A stretch of DNA of 64,000 bases from Bacillota bacterium. Lineage in GTDB: Bacteria > Bacillota > Clostridia > Peptostreptococcales > Anaerovoracaceae. The stretch lies in NCBI GenBank assembly GCA_017397825.1, contig JAFQHT010000092.1:22661-86660 (forward strand), read 5' to 3'. The notes under the pieces were generated by a model that ran no database searches, was not told the origin of the DNA, and worked only from the letters and a program-made list of their open reading frames with translations. A program made the position numbers and the translations under genes. Numbering within the stretch: position 1 is the first letter of the stretch; the number at the start of each line of letters is the position of its first letter. This document shows positions 1-8,403 of this stretch, in pieces.

Positions 1-808
1 TCTGAATAGTCTTATTAATGAGGCAGTCGCTTTGCTGATCCAGATATTCCGGAATATGGTCTGGACTGAATACCGGTGATGATGCCATAGCAAGAATTTC
101 ACCGGTTGCTGCATCTGAAACTACGCATGCAGATGAACCCCTAAGAAGGCTTTCGCACTTTTTCTGCAGCTGCAGATCTATGGTTGTTACAAGAGAATTA
201 TCAGCAGGTTCAGTCCCGCTGCTTGTTTTTATTTCAGGTTCCAGTCCGGGAAGTATATTGCCGGCAGCGTCTGCCATAATAACGAGCCTTTCTTCTGATG
301 GTGCCAACTTCTCATCGTACATATATTCAAGTCCTGACACTCCTTTTTTGTCCCAGTCGTTCAGGTAGCCCACCAGATGGCAGGCCGGCTGATTTTCTTC
401 GTACCTTGCGCCGCTGCAGAAAACATAACAGCTATATTCCCCGGTCAGTTCTCTGTTCATCTCCTCATTGTAATTTTCTGTACTGTATACTTTGTATCCG
501 GAGCGGCTGCTTCCTGCCGGTTCAGCATCCATTTTCTCAAACAGTTCCACAGCCTTTTTATCAGCTTTACTTTCTTTTATGATGTAATACCAGCGGCTGC
601 TTCCTCCTGTAAGCGGTTGCATATTGCGGTCAAATATCTGTCCGCGCGTGTCAATTCCATCAATAGTGATTTCATACTGCAGCTGTGCGGTTTCAGTAAA
701 ATCATCATGGCACAGTACCTGTATATAAAACAGCCTGCATGCAAGAGCTGCGCTCAGACCTGCCATCACAGCCAGACCTGCCATAATTCTTTTTTTATTT
801 TTCTCCAT
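1..808 (-). CDS. Class B penicillin-binding protein (5' part, runs off the window)
   Basis: Reading from an ATG at 808 to the window edge gives about 269 residues with no stop. A single N-terminal membrane segment (roughly residues 8-26, after MEKNKKR) is followed by the class B PBP dimerisation domain: the motif DTRGQIFDRNMQPL near residue 53 and GVSGLEYMYDEKL near residue 155 are typical of FtsI/SpoVD/PbpA proteins. The segment ends inside the start of the transpeptidase domain (ASSPVFSPDHIPEY). The catalytic SxxK, SxN and KTG motifs would lie outside the window and cannot be checked. The start is supported by a GGGAGGG ribosome site 9 bases upstream. By family the protein cross-links peptidoglycan outside the membrane; with sporulation genes nearby it could be a SpoVD-type enzyme, but this is unproven. 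Confidence 0.85.
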   Translation of the reverse strand, partial: MEKNKKRIMAGLAVMAGLSAALACRLFYIQVLCHDDFTETAQLQYEITIDGIDTRGQIFDRNMQPLTGGSSRWYYIIKESKADKKAVELFEKMDAEPAGSSRSGYKVYSTENYNEEMNRELTGEYSCYVFCSGARYEENQPACHLVGYLNDWDKKGVSGLEYMYDEKLAPSEERLVIMADAAGNILPGLEPEIKTSSGTEPADNSLVTTIDLQLQKKCESLLRGSSACVVSDAATGEILAMASSPVFSPDHIPEYLDQQSDCLINKTIQ

Positions 809-855
809 AAAAAACCCTCCCACAGTATTTTTGCCATGGAAGGTTAAGTTTATGC

Positions 856-1509
856 CTATTTAACTTTATTGCAGATGTAGTCCACTACTTCTTCTATGGT
901 CATATCTGTCGTGTCCAGAAGCTGGGCATCTTCTGCCTGTCTCAGAGGACTTGCTGCACGGTGGCTGTCGTTATAGTCACGTTCCCTGATTGCTGCAAGT
1001 GTTTCCTCAAAAGTAGTTTCTTCGCCTTTTTCAAGAAGTTCTTTATATCTTCTTCTGGCTCTTTCTTCATCGGTTGCAGTCACGTAATATTTGTATTCTG
1101 CATGCGGGAAAACTACTTCACAGATGTCGCGGCCGTCCATAATCACGCTCTTGCTTTCGCCCATTTTCTGCTGTGCTTTCACAAGTTTTTCTCTCACAAA
1201 ACCATGTGCAGAACATGCAGATGCAGCCATGGAAACTTCAGGTGTTCTGATGAGACCACTTACAACTTCGCCATCGAGAATAATATCCCCCTGGCAGATA
1301 TCGATTTCTGTTTCATCCAGAACTGCTTTGATCTTTTCCACCTCATCCATTCCAATACTGTTTCTGAGGAGTTTCAGCCCCAGCGCACGGTACATTGCTC
1401 CTGTATCAATATAGTCTATTCCCAGTTTTTTTGCCACAGCTTTTGCAACTGTGGACTTGCCGGCACCGCTTGGTCCGTCTATTGCAATCTGAAAGTATTT
1501 TTCTGACAT
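856..1509 (-). CDS. cmk: Cytidylate kinase
   Basis: 217 residues, the normal length for bacterial (d)CMP kinase, which phosphorylates CMP and dCMP with ATP for nucleotide supply. The P-loop GPSGAGKST is at residues 12-20, followed by the expected YIDTGAMYRALGL substrate-side segment and MDGRDICEVVFPHAEYKYYV with the conserved GRD. The C-terminal RDYNDSHRAASPLRQAEDA matches the family's closing motif (R-x2-D-S-x-R-x2-x-P-L). It starts one base after the nrdR stop, so the two are co-transcribed. The PBP gene follows 47 bases later without a terminator. Confidence 0.97.
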   Translation of the reverse strand: MSEKYFQIAIDGPSGAGKSTVAKAVAKKLGIDYIDTGAMYRALGLKLLRNSIGMDEVEKIKAVLDETEIDICQGDIILDGEVVSGLIRTPEVSMAASACSAHGFVREKLVKAQQKMGESKSVIMDGRDICEVVFPHAEYKYYVTATDEERARRRYKELLEKGEETTFEETLAAIRERDYNDSHRAASPLRQAEDAQLLDTTDMTIEEVVDYICNKVK

Positions 1510-1510
1510 A

Positions 1511-1972
1511 TTATCTATCCTTCTTTCCTATAAGTTTTTCTATTTCCTTGATGAAAGTATTTACATCGGTAAACTGTCTGTAAACTGATGCAAAGCGTAC
1601 ATATGCAACTTCATCCACAGCTTTGAGCTGTTCCATGATAAGTTCGCCGATGTATGTGCTGTCCACTTCTTTTTCCATCAGATTGTTAAGGTCTCTTTCG
1701 ATTTCATCTACCATCTGTTCCATACGGGCCATGGAAACCGGACGTTTTTCACATGCTTTGACTATGCCGCCAAGAACCTTTTTGCGGTCAAAAACTTCTC
1801 TGCGGTTATCTTTTTTGACTACCATCAGGATTGTTTCTTCAACCTTTTCGTAAGTGGTAAATCTCTTGTTGCATCTGTCGCAGCCACGGCGGCGGCGTAT
1901 AGCATATCCTTCCTCTGTGGGACGTGAGTCTATTACTTTTGTATCAGGATTATCACAAAACGGGCATTTCAT
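1511..1972 (-). CDS. nrdR: Transcriptional repressor NrdR
   Basis: 153 residues, full length. The N-terminal zinc ribbon has CPFC at residues 3-6 and CDRC at 31-34, followed by the conserved RRRRGC and FTTYE segments. An ATP-cone domain fills residues about 46-136 (VVKKDNRREVFDRKKVLGGIVKACEKRPV and following). The family binds ATP/dATP and represses ribonucleotide reductase genes through NrdR boxes. No ribonucleotide reductase gene lies in the window, so its targets are elsewhere. It is preceded by the ylmC-like gene and followed directly by cmk, a sensible pairing since both concern nucleotide supply. Confidence 0.97.
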   Translation of the reverse strand: MKCPFCDNPDTKVIDSRPTEEGYAIRRRRGCDRCNKRFTTYEKVEETILMVVKKDNRREVFDRKKVLGGIVKACEKRPVSMARMEQMVDEIERDLNNLMEKEVDSTYIGELIMEQLKAVDEVAYVRFASVYRQFTDVNTFIKEIEKLIGKKDR

Positions 1973-2030
1973 ACTTTTACCTCCACCTTGATCTGTATCG
2001 TCAACAATAATATACTATGTATTTACTACA

Positions 2031-2282
2031 CTATACCACATCTTGTGGTCCCAAGTCCACTAAAATCACATCATCGCCTACGGTTTTGACTTTTTCCCAG
2101 CGTATAATCATATCATTTTCACTTCTGCGCATCCATCCGAAGAAAGATTTTTCTGCCGGAATCACGATTCCGCCGATCATTCCTTTTTCCAGATCCACTT
2201 CAATATCACTCACAAAACCCAGACTTTTTCCATCATAAATATTTATAACTTCTTTGTTTTTAAGTTTGTCCGTACTCAGCAT
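2031..2282 (-). CDS. YlmC/YmxH family PRC-barrel protein
   Basis: 83 residues with the PRC-barrel pattern of the YlmC/YmxH family: KNKEVINIYDGKSLGFVSDIEVD at the N-terminus and ERVI-type basic centre (MRRSENDMIIRWEKVKTVGDDVILVD). Family members are widespread in endospore formers and YmxH is named as a sporulation protein, but no biochemical role is established. A ribosome site (GGAGGAC) precedes the ATG. It is the first gene of the minus-strand run ylmC-nrdR-cmk-PBP. Confidence 0.85.
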   Translation of the reverse strand: MLSTDKLKNKEVINIYDGKSLGFVSDIEVDLEKGMIGGIVIPAEKSFFGWMRRSENDMIIRWEKVKTVGDDVILVDLGPQDVV

Positions 2283-2364
2283 ATTTTGTCCTCCGTTTCA
2301 TAGTGATATATTATATTCTCTTTACCGGATAATATGACTGCACATCTCTGAATCTTCCGCATCT

Positions 2365-2391
2365 AAAAAGGAGACCTCCTGCGAAGTCTCC
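2365..2391 (-). terminator. Rho-independent terminator after the trigger-factor-like gene
   Basis: On the minus strand the stem GGAGAC/GTCTCC (2370-2375 with 2386-2391) is followed by a run of five T. It lies 17 bases after the stop of the lipoprotein gene at 2408 and separates the nucleoside-transport block from the ylmC-nrdR block. Confidence 0.85.
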
Positions 2392-2407
2392 TCTCATATC
2401 ATATATT

Positions 2408-3505
2408 TTAGCTGATTCTTTCGTAAATTGCAGTCAGCGCTTTTTCAAGAACAAGATTTAATTTTACATTGTACATTTCAGCATATTCATCAAGTGAAAC
2501 GCCAACATACTGCTTGAATTCTTCTGCACTTGCAAGACCTACTGAGTTAAGCACGGATGCAAGAACATTGTCATATTCCTGCTGAGTTACTTCCACGCCT
2601 TCTTTTTCAGCCATTGCGTATACAATCATCTGTTCTGTTACTGCATCTTCTGCATAGTCCCTAAGCTGTGCATCGTATTCAGCCTGATCAAACTTGAAAG
2701 TCTGGTCAAGATACTGTTCCCATTCGATACCTTCAGCCTTTGCAGTGTCTCTGTAACGTGTATCAATCTTGCTGATTTCAGCATCGATTTTTTCCTGGAT
2801 CAGTTCCTTGACTGTTGCTTCTTCCTTAATCTGTTCGAAAATTTCTGTTTTGATTTCGCCTAATCTTTCATCAAGTTTAAGGTACTCAAGCTGTTCTGCA
2901 ACATATGCCTTGTATTCTTCAACAGTTTTTTTGTCACTGTACTGTTTTACGAAATCCGTGTCAAGTTCAGGAATATCCTTTTCAACTTTGCTGAGAACTG
3001 TGATAACGAAAGTTACATCTTTTCCTGCAACTTCATTGTTGTTAGGATATGGATCCGGGAATCTGAGCTCTGCAGTTACAGGTTCACCGATAGTTGCACC
3101 GTAGATGCTTTCTTCAAAACCGTCAATCCATCCACCTTCACCGAGAGTGAGGACAGTGGAATCTGACTGCATCCCAGGAAGAGATGTTCCGTCAGCAAGT
3201 GTTCCTTCAAAAGAAATCTTTACAGTGTCACCCTTTTCAACTTTACCTTTTTTAACGTCTTTGGTTTCTGCAACTGTTTCAAGGATTTCGTTGATTGTGT
3301 CCATAATTTCATCATCTGTAACTGTGATTTCTCCCACTGCTTCAGGAGTGTATGAATCATAATCAGGAAGAGTCACATAATCAGACAGAGTATAGTCTGC
3401 ATAAGGATTGCCGATAATTTCAGCAGGTTCTTCCTTATCACCGCAGCCTGCCATAAGGCCGCAGCATAAAACAAGTATTAATAATACGGACAATAATTTT
3501 TTCAT
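2408..3505 (-). CDS. Trigger-factor-like FKBP peptidyl-prolyl isomerase lipoprotein
   Basis: 365 residues from the ATG at 3505, which has an AAAGGGG ribosome site; the longer reading frame upstream overlaps the permease gene and is not used. A lipoprotein signal ends in GLMAGC, so the protein should be anchored outside the membrane. Residues about 80-165 form an FKBP domain (GDTVKISFEGTLADG, WIDGFEESIYGATIGE). The rest resembles the trigger factor C-terminal chaperone arm. This resembles secreted trigger-factor/FKBP lipoproteins common in Clostridia rather than the ribosome-bound trigger factor, since the ribosome-binding domain is replaced by the signal. It sits 16 bases after the nucleoside permease gene and is followed by a terminator. 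Its clients are unknown. Confidence 0.85.
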   Translation of the reverse strand: MKKLLSVLLILVLCCGLMAGCGDKEEPAEIIGNPYADYTLSDYVTLPDYDSYTPEAVGEITVTDDEIMDTINEILETVAETKDVKKGKVEKGDTVKISFEGTLADGTSLPGMQSDSTVLTLGEGGWIDGFEESIYGATIGEPVTAELRFPDPYPNNNEVAGKDVTFVITVLSKVEKDIPELDTDFVKQYSDKKTVEEYKAYVAEQLEYLKLDERLGEIKTEIFEQIKEEATVKELIQEKIDAEISKIDTRYRDTAKAEGIEWEQYLDQTFKFDQAEYDAQLRDYAEDAVTEQMIVYAMAEKEGVEVTQQEYDNVLASVLNSVGLASAEEFKQYVGVSLDEYAEMYNVKLNLVLEKALTAIYERIS

Positions 3506-3521
3506 TGATTTTCCCCTTTGT

Positions 3522-4460
3522 TTATATATTTTCAAGCTGTTTTTTAGCTTTGTTTTTCTTTTTTCTGTCTCCGGAAGCAACAATATATACAAGCATCAGT
3601 ACTGTTGCCAGATATGGTGTGATTGCAGTAAGGTCAGCCGGAACACCCACTGACTGAAGTCTTATGCCGACTGCCTGAAGGAAACCGAACAGCAGAGCTG
3701 CCAGGAATACTTTAGGAGGGTTGGCCATACCGAAGATTACACATGCAAATGCTATGAATCCGCGGCTGTTACTCATGCCTTCAGAGAACATTGTGAGATA
3801 TCCCAGTGACAGGTGCGCACCTGCAAATCCGCAGAATACGCCGCAGAGTATGCTGGCAATGAATTTCATCTTCTGAGCGCTGATACCTGCTGTTTCCAGT
3901 GATTCAGGATGTTCTCCCGCAGCTCTGAGCCAGAATCCGTAAGGTGTTCTGTACAGGAAAAGCCATGTCAGGAATACCAGTATCCAGGTCAGGTACACGA
4001 AGATTGAGTTATCATTGAGCAGCGGGTCGAGCACAGGAATGCCCTCCAGGAAGTCAAAATGGACCGTAGGCAGCGAAACAATGCCCTTGTCGGAGAAAGT
4101 TCCCTTTACGCCGAAAATGGAGCGCAGAAGGTAAACTGTGAGGCCGCCGGCAAATGTGTTAAGTGCCATACCGATGATAAATTCATCACTCTTCAGTTTT
4201 ACAACGAAAATTGCGAAGAAGATACCAATAAGTATGCCCACAAGTACAGCAACTAAAACTCCCATGGCCGCAGATGTACATGCAAAGCTGAAAGATACCG
4301 CTACGAAAGCACCTACTAAAATCATGCCGTCCATACCGATATTCATAATTCCGGCTTTTTCTGTCAGCAAACCGCCCATTGCTGCCAGAATTACAGGAGT
4401 CGCAGTACGCAATGTGTTCTGTAAAAGTCCGATGTTAAAAACTTCTGCTAATATTTCCAT
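3522..4460 (-). CDS. Nucleoside ABC transporter permease (NupQ/BmpD-like)
   Basis: About 312 residues with eight or more membrane helices and the family segments LTEKAGIMNIGMDGMILVGAF and SGSRGFIAFACVIFG-like NSRGFIAFACVIFGM, characteristic of the BPD_transp_2 permeases of nucleoside importers. Two starts are possible: a GTG at 4463 that abuts the TAA of the first permease, or the ATG at 4460; GGAGG lies 8 and 11 bases away respectively, so I use the ATG. With the ATPase, the other permease and the BMP lipoprotein it makes a complete importer equivalent to Bacillus NupNOPQ. The exact substrate (guanosine, inosine, uridine) cannot be read from sequence. Confidence 0.92.
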   Translation of the reverse strand: MEILAEVFNIGLLQNTLRTATPVILAAMGGLLTEKAGIMNIGMDGMILVGAFVAVSFSFACTSAAMGVLVAVLVGILIGIFFAIFVVKLKSDEFIIGMALNTFAGGLTVYLLRSIFGVKGTFSDKGIVSLPTVHFDFLEGIPVLDPLLNDNSIFVYLTWILVFLTWLFLYRTPYGFWLRAAGEHPESLETAGISAQKMKFIASILCGVFCGFAGAHLSLGYLTMFSEGMSNSRGFIAFACVIFGMANPPKVFLAALLFGFLQAVGIRLQSVGVPADLTAITPYLATVLMLVYIVASGDRKKKNKAKKQLENI

Positions 4461-4463
4461 CAC

Positions 4464-5567
4464 TTACTTTGCCTCCTTTCTCAATTCAAGCTCTTCTCTG
4501 GCTTTTTTCTGGATTTTCTTTTCATTGAGGTATTTTCTGATACCGCCTTCTGCTGCCATCAGGAAAATGATAATTGCGAAGATAATGTCAGAAAGTTCGC
4601 CGGAAATACCTACTGAAAGTTCCATGGCACCGGCACCTATATCAATGACTGCAAAGAAGAAGCTCATCAGGATTATTCCCAGCGGGCTGTAGTTCATAAT
4701 CATGGCAACCAGCATACCATCGTAATAGAATTCGTTGCTGATTGAATCAAGGAATCTCTGCTGGTATCCGTAGACTTCAAACATACCAACAAGACCGCAG
4801 ATTGCACCTGAGGCAATCATTGCCCAGATCATGATATTATCTTTTTTAAGACCTGAGAAAAATGCAAATCTTGGATTTTCTCCGGTCACTTTCATTTCCA
4901 GACCCACACTTGTCTTTTTCATCACGTACCAGCATATAAAAGCGATTGCTGCGCTGTAAATAATTGCTGTGCTCAGATTTGAACGCGGAATGAGCTGATC
5001 AAACATAAATGCGTCGGGAACTGCTTCCGTGCCTCCCAGAACGCCCTTGTCGTCTGTTCTCAGAGGGCCGCTGCTGTTGGTAAGATAAGAGCAGAAATAA
5101 ATAGCCACTGAGTTAAGCATAATTGTTGTAATTACTTCACTTACATTTAATTTTACCTTCAGCACTGCAGGAATCCATGCGTAGAATCCACCCACAACTG
5201 CTGCTGATAAAAATGCAAGAGGAACTGCAATCAAAGGTGATACTCCCTGAAGGTATACACCTGTCATTGTGGCTGCAAGGCCGCCCAGGAAAAGCTGTCC
5301 TTCACCGCCTACGTTGAACATGCCGGCTTTGGAACACACCGCCATGGCAAGCCCGGTAAGACAAAGTGTAAGCATCTTGGCAAGGGTATTACCGAATACT
5401 CTGGAGTTACCGAATACGCCTTTGAGCATTGCTGCGTAGCCTTCAACAGGGTTATAGCCTGTTACCAGCATGAGAACAGCGCCGATAAGGAGGGCTGCTA
5501 CAATACTGAGCACAAGTGATGTCAGATATGATTTATTATTACGGAGGCTGTCTGTCAGTTTATTCAT
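4464..5567 (-). CDS. Nucleoside ABC transporter permease (NupP/BmpC-like)
   Basis: 367 residues, polytopic. It contains the permease signature CSKAGMFNVGGEGQLFLGGLAA (near residue 80) and VKLNVSEVITTIMLNSVAIY, typical of the first permease of BMP-type nucleoside importers. It overlaps the end of the ATPase gene by 8 bases and its stop abuts the second permease, so the three are translationally coupled. The basic C-terminal tail (KIQKKAREELELRKEAK) is cytoplasmic by the positive-inside rule. Confidence 0.93.
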   Translation of the reverse strand: MNKLTDSLRNNKSYLTSLVLSIVAALLIGAVLMLVTGYNPVEGYAAMLKGVFGNSRVFGNTLAKMLTLCLTGLAMAVCSKAGMFNVGGEGQLFLGGLAATMTGVYLQGVSPLIAVPLAFLSAAVVGGFYAWIPAVLKVKLNVSEVITTIMLNSVAIYFCSYLTNSSGPLRTDDKGVLGGTEAVPDAFMFDQLIPRSNLSTAIIYSAAIAFICWYVMKKTSVGLEMKVTGENPRFAFFSGLKKDNIMIWAMIASGAICGLVGMFEVYGYQQRFLDSISNEFYYDGMLVAMIMNYSPLGIILMSFFFAVIDIGAGAMELSVGISGELSDIIFAIIIFLMAAEGGIRKYLNEKKIQKKAREELELRKEAK

Positions 5568-7119
5568 TCTGTGCGCCTCCTTCCTCTTTCTGAGTATCTG
5601 CGTCGCGGCTTCCGGTCATGTAATAACTGATACCCATCTTGTCGATTTCTCCGGCTTTGAATTCGCCGGTGATTTTACCTTCATATAAAGTAATGATGCG
5701 GTCACTGAGGCGGAATACTTCGTCCAGGTCTGCGCTGGCAAGAAGTACTGCACAACCTTCATTACGCTTTTTGATAATCTGTTTATGTATAAATTCGATT
5801 GCACCGATATCCACACCTCTTGTAGGCTGGGCAATTATCAGAATAGGAGTGTCGAAGGAAAATTCTCTTGCAACTACTACTTTCTGCATATTACCGCCGG
5901 AAAGTGAACCTACAGCAGTTTCAATACCGCTGCCTCGCATATCAAACTTTTCAAAGAGTTCTTCTGCATAGCGCACAACTGAAGACTGCTTCAGATGAAG
6001 CTTATACTTTGAAAATGCAGACTGTCTCTGCTTACCGATAATGAGGTTTTCTGTGATTGTAGACTGCAGGGATACGCCTGTTGCCACACGGTCTTCAGGA
6101 ATATGTGCAAGACCAAGCTCTCTGATCTGGCCAGGAGTTTTGCCGTTGCTCTTTTCACCCTGAATATAGAATTCTCCGCGCTGCACAGGTCTCATACCTG
6201 TCAGAGCTTCCAGCAGTTCACTCTGACCGTTGCCTTCAATGGCAGCAATACCAAGCACTTCACCTGCTCTTACTTCAAGTGAAACTCCGTTTACAGCCAT
6301 CAGACCTCTGTTATCGGCAACATAAAGATTGTCAGCCTTGATCTGTACTTCTCCCGGCTCACCTGTCTTTTCAATATCATCAAAGAGCACTTCACGTCCG
6401 ACCATCATGGATGCGAGAATTCTCTCGTTCACATTTTTAGTTTCTTCAACACCTACAAGTTTTCCCTGACGCATTACGCCGACTCTGTCAGAAATGGCCA
6501 TTACTTCGTAAAGCTTGTGTGTGATGATTATTACGGTCATCTGCTTTTCTTCAACGATTTTTCTGATAACCTGGAAAAGTTCTTCAGTTTCCTGAGGAGT
6601 CAGTACGGCCGTAGGCTCGTCCAGAATGAGAACATCGGCTCCTCTGTAAAGAGTTTTGAGAATTTCAACACGCTGCTGCAGACCTACACTGATTTCTTCA
6701 ACAGTGTCTTCTGCCTCTACTTCCAGGCCGTATTCTTCCACCAGTCTTCTGGTGATGTTATTGGCTTCTTTAAGATTGTAAAAAATTCCGTATTTGCGCG
6801 GTTCCTTGCTCATTACAATGTTCTGTGCAACTGTAAATGACGGAACAAGCATAAAGTGCTGATGCACCATACCTACGCCATGGCTGATGGCATCGCTTGG
6901 ACTGAATTTTTCAACTTTCTGTCCCTTGATGTAAACATTGCCGCTGGTAGGTTTGTTGATACCATACAGAATGTTCATCAGTGTACTTTTGCCCGCACCG
7001 TTTTCTCCTACAAGTGCAAAAACTTCACCCTTTTTAATGTCAAAGGATACATCATCATTGGCCAGCACACCCGGGAACTGCATGGATATGTTTTCAAATC
7101 TTACTATGGATTCCTGCAA
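5560..7119 (-). CDS. Nucleoside ABC transporter ATP-binding protein (two ABC domains)
   Basis: 519 residues holding two ABC cassettes in tandem, as in the RbsA/NupO family. The first has Walker A GENGAGKST (near residue 38), signature EISVGLQQRVEI and Walker B LILDEPTAVLTPQE. The second has a degenerate Walker A (IEGNGQSE), signature GSLSGGNMQKVVVAREF and a divergent Walker B region LIIAQPTRGVDIG, the usual asymmetry of this family. It powers the import carried out by the two permeases downstream. It follows the binding-protein gene after a terminator at 7165-7195, which suggests that the abundant binding protein is made in excess of the pump. Confidence 0.95.
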   Translation of the reverse strand: MQESIVRFENISMQFPGVLANDDVSFDIKKGEVFALVGENGAGKSTLMNILYGINKPTSGNVYIKGQKVEKFSPSDAISHGVGMVHQHFMLVPSFTVAQNIVMSKEPRKYGIFYNLKEANNITRRLVEEYGLEVEAEDTVEEISVGLQQRVEILKTLYRGADVLILDEPTAVLTPQETEELFQVIRKIVEEKQMTVIIITHKLYEVMAISDRVGVMRQGKLVGVEETKNVNERILASMMVGREVLFDDIEKTGEPGEVQIKADNLYVADNRGLMAVNGVSLEVRAGEVLGIAAIEGNGQSELLEALTGMRPVQRGEFYIQGEKSNGKTPGQIRELGLAHIPEDRVATGVSLQSTITENLIIGKQRQSAFSKYKLHLKQSSVVRYAEELFEKFDMRGSGIETAVGSLSGGNMQKVVVAREFSFDTPILIIAQPTRGVDIGAIEFIHKQIIKKRNEGCAVLLASADLDEVFRLSDRIITLYEGKITGEFKAGEIDKMGISYYMTGSRDADTQKEEGGAQNE

Positions 7120-7164
7120 AGTTCTTACCTCCCTTTGCTTTAAGATTGCTTTAAATAATTCTAT

Positions 7165-7195
7165 AAAAAAGGCGCAGCGTTTGTCACGCTACGCC
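7165..7195 (-). terminator. Terminator/attenuator between the BMP lipoprotein gene and its ABC genes
   Basis: Minus-strand hairpin with arms GGCGTAGCG and CGCTGCGCC followed by TTTTTTA. It lies inside the transporter operon, 36 bases after the binding-protein stop, so it probably reduces expression of ATPase and permeases relative to the binding protein. Confidence 0.85.
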
Positions 7196-7231
7196 TCATA
7201 AGCGAATCTGTCTTTTAATAACTGTCAGTTA

Positions 7232-8245
7232 TTATTCTCTTGTTGTGTCAACTACGATTTCGCCGGAAACGATCTTCTGTGCTAATTCTTCTACTTCAGC
7301 CTTAAGATCATCGCCAACCTGCTGAGTTGAGTTTTCGTCACCGTAAGCGATGGAGATGTAACCAGTAGCCATGTCTGCTACCCATACTCTTGCGCCTTCC
7401 CATGTGCCTTCTTCAACTAAAGCCTTAACTGTATCATAGATGGAGTTACCTACTTCCTTCTTCATGGAGCAGATAATTACATCGTCGAATTCAGGAGCAG
7501 AAAGCTTCTGGTCCTGGTCAACGCCGATTGCGTAGTAGCCGCCTTCTTCAGCTGCTTCGAATACGCCGTTACCGGAGTTACCTGCAATCTGGAATACAAC
7601 GTCAGCACCCTTGTCGTGGAGAGCCTGAGTACATTCCTTACCTGCTGCAGGGTCATCATAAGAACCAGCATAGTTCTTTTCAACCTTGATATCTTCGTTT
7701 GCGTATTTAGCGCCCTGTTCGTAACCAACGATGAAGTCGTTGATTGTAACTGCGTCTTCGCCGCCCATTGCACCGATAACGCCAGTTGTGGACATGTTAG
7801 CTGCAATGTAACCTGCTAAGAATGAACCTTCGTTCTGAGCATAAGTAATGCAGAGAACGTTTGGAAGAGATTCGATTCCGTCTGCTACGTTATCAACCCA
7901 GATGAACTTAGTGTCAGGGTATTCAGCAGCAACATCTGTGATTTCCCAGAATTCCCAGCCAACTGGTACTACTACGTCAGCTGCATCTGCTGCAGACATC
8001 ATATACTGTTTGAAGTTTTCACCCTTACATTCGATAGTCTGAAGTTCAACTCCTAAATCTTCTTTAAGCTGTTCACCGCCTGCTAATGCAGAGTCGTTGA
8101 ATGATTTATCCCCAAATCCTGTAGATACTACGATACAAACCTTTAATGCGTCATCTTCAGTAGTGTCTTCGCTGCCGCATCCTACCAGTGCAAACATGGA
8201 AAGAATGAGCGCGAATACTAATAAAAGTGATATGCTTTTTTTCAT
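7232..8245 (-). CDS. BMP-family nucleoside-binding lipoprotein
   Basis: 337 residues from the ATG at 8245 (GGAGG ribosome site); the upstream extension is not used. The lipoprotein signal ends with SMFALVGC and a Ser/Glu/Asp/Thr-rich linker follows. The body matches the BMP/TmpC/Med fold: VCIVVSTGFGDKSFNDSALAGGEQL at the start, GYIAANMSTTGVIGAMGG and VFQIAGNSGNGVFEAAEEGGYYAIGVDQDQ. By family it captures nucleosides outside the membrane for the ABC pump encoded downstream. A good vegetative promoter lies at 8290-8318. Confidence 0.95.
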   Translation of the reverse strand: MKKSISLLLVFALILSMFALVGCGSEDTTEDDALKVCIVVSTGFGDKSFNDSALAGGEQLKEDLGVELQTIECKGENFKQYMMSAADAADVVVPVGWEFWEITDVAAEYPDTKFIWVDNVADGIESLPNVLCITYAQNEGSFLAGYIAANMSTTGVIGAMGGEDAVTINDFIVGYEQGAKYANEDIKVEKNYAGSYDDPAAGKECTQALHDKGADVVFQIAGNSGNGVFEAAEEGGYYAIGVDQDQKLSAPEFDDVIICSMKKEVGNSIYDTVKALVEEGTWEGARVWVADMATGYISIAYGDENSTQQVGDDLKAEVEELAQKIVSGEIVVDTTRE

Positions 8246-8289
8246 GTTTTTCCTCCGTGTGATGTAAAAGAATAATTTCATACGGATAA

Positions 8290-8318
8290 AGTATATCACT
8301 TTTCACCGGATAATGCAA
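8290..8318 (-). promoter_or_regulatory. Sigma-A-type promoter of the nucleoside-importer operon
   Basis: On the minus strand TTGCAT (8313-8318), 17-base spacer, TATACT (8290-8295), 45 bases upstream of the lipoprotein ATG. No operator repeat was recognised. Confidence 0.7.
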
Positions 8319-8327
8319 GTTTTTTAG

Positions 8328-8356
8328 TTGATTTAGTTACTTTAATATGGTATTTT
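8328..8356 (+). promoter_or_regulatory. Probable promoter of the nucleoside phosphorylase operon
   Basis: TTGATT (8328-8333), 17-base spacer, TATTTT (8351-8356), 47 bases before the phosphorylase ATG. It is back to back with the importer promoter, so uptake and cleavage can be controlled from one 150-base region. Confidence 0.5.
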
Positions 8357-8403
8357 TGTAAGTACAAACGTTGATTTTAAGCCATTTATAAGGAGAAAAT
8401 AAT

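Noticed and set aside
4059-4692. Plus-strand open frames across the transporter genes
   Set aside because: They are reverse-strand shadows of the permease genes with atypical composition and no ribosome sites.
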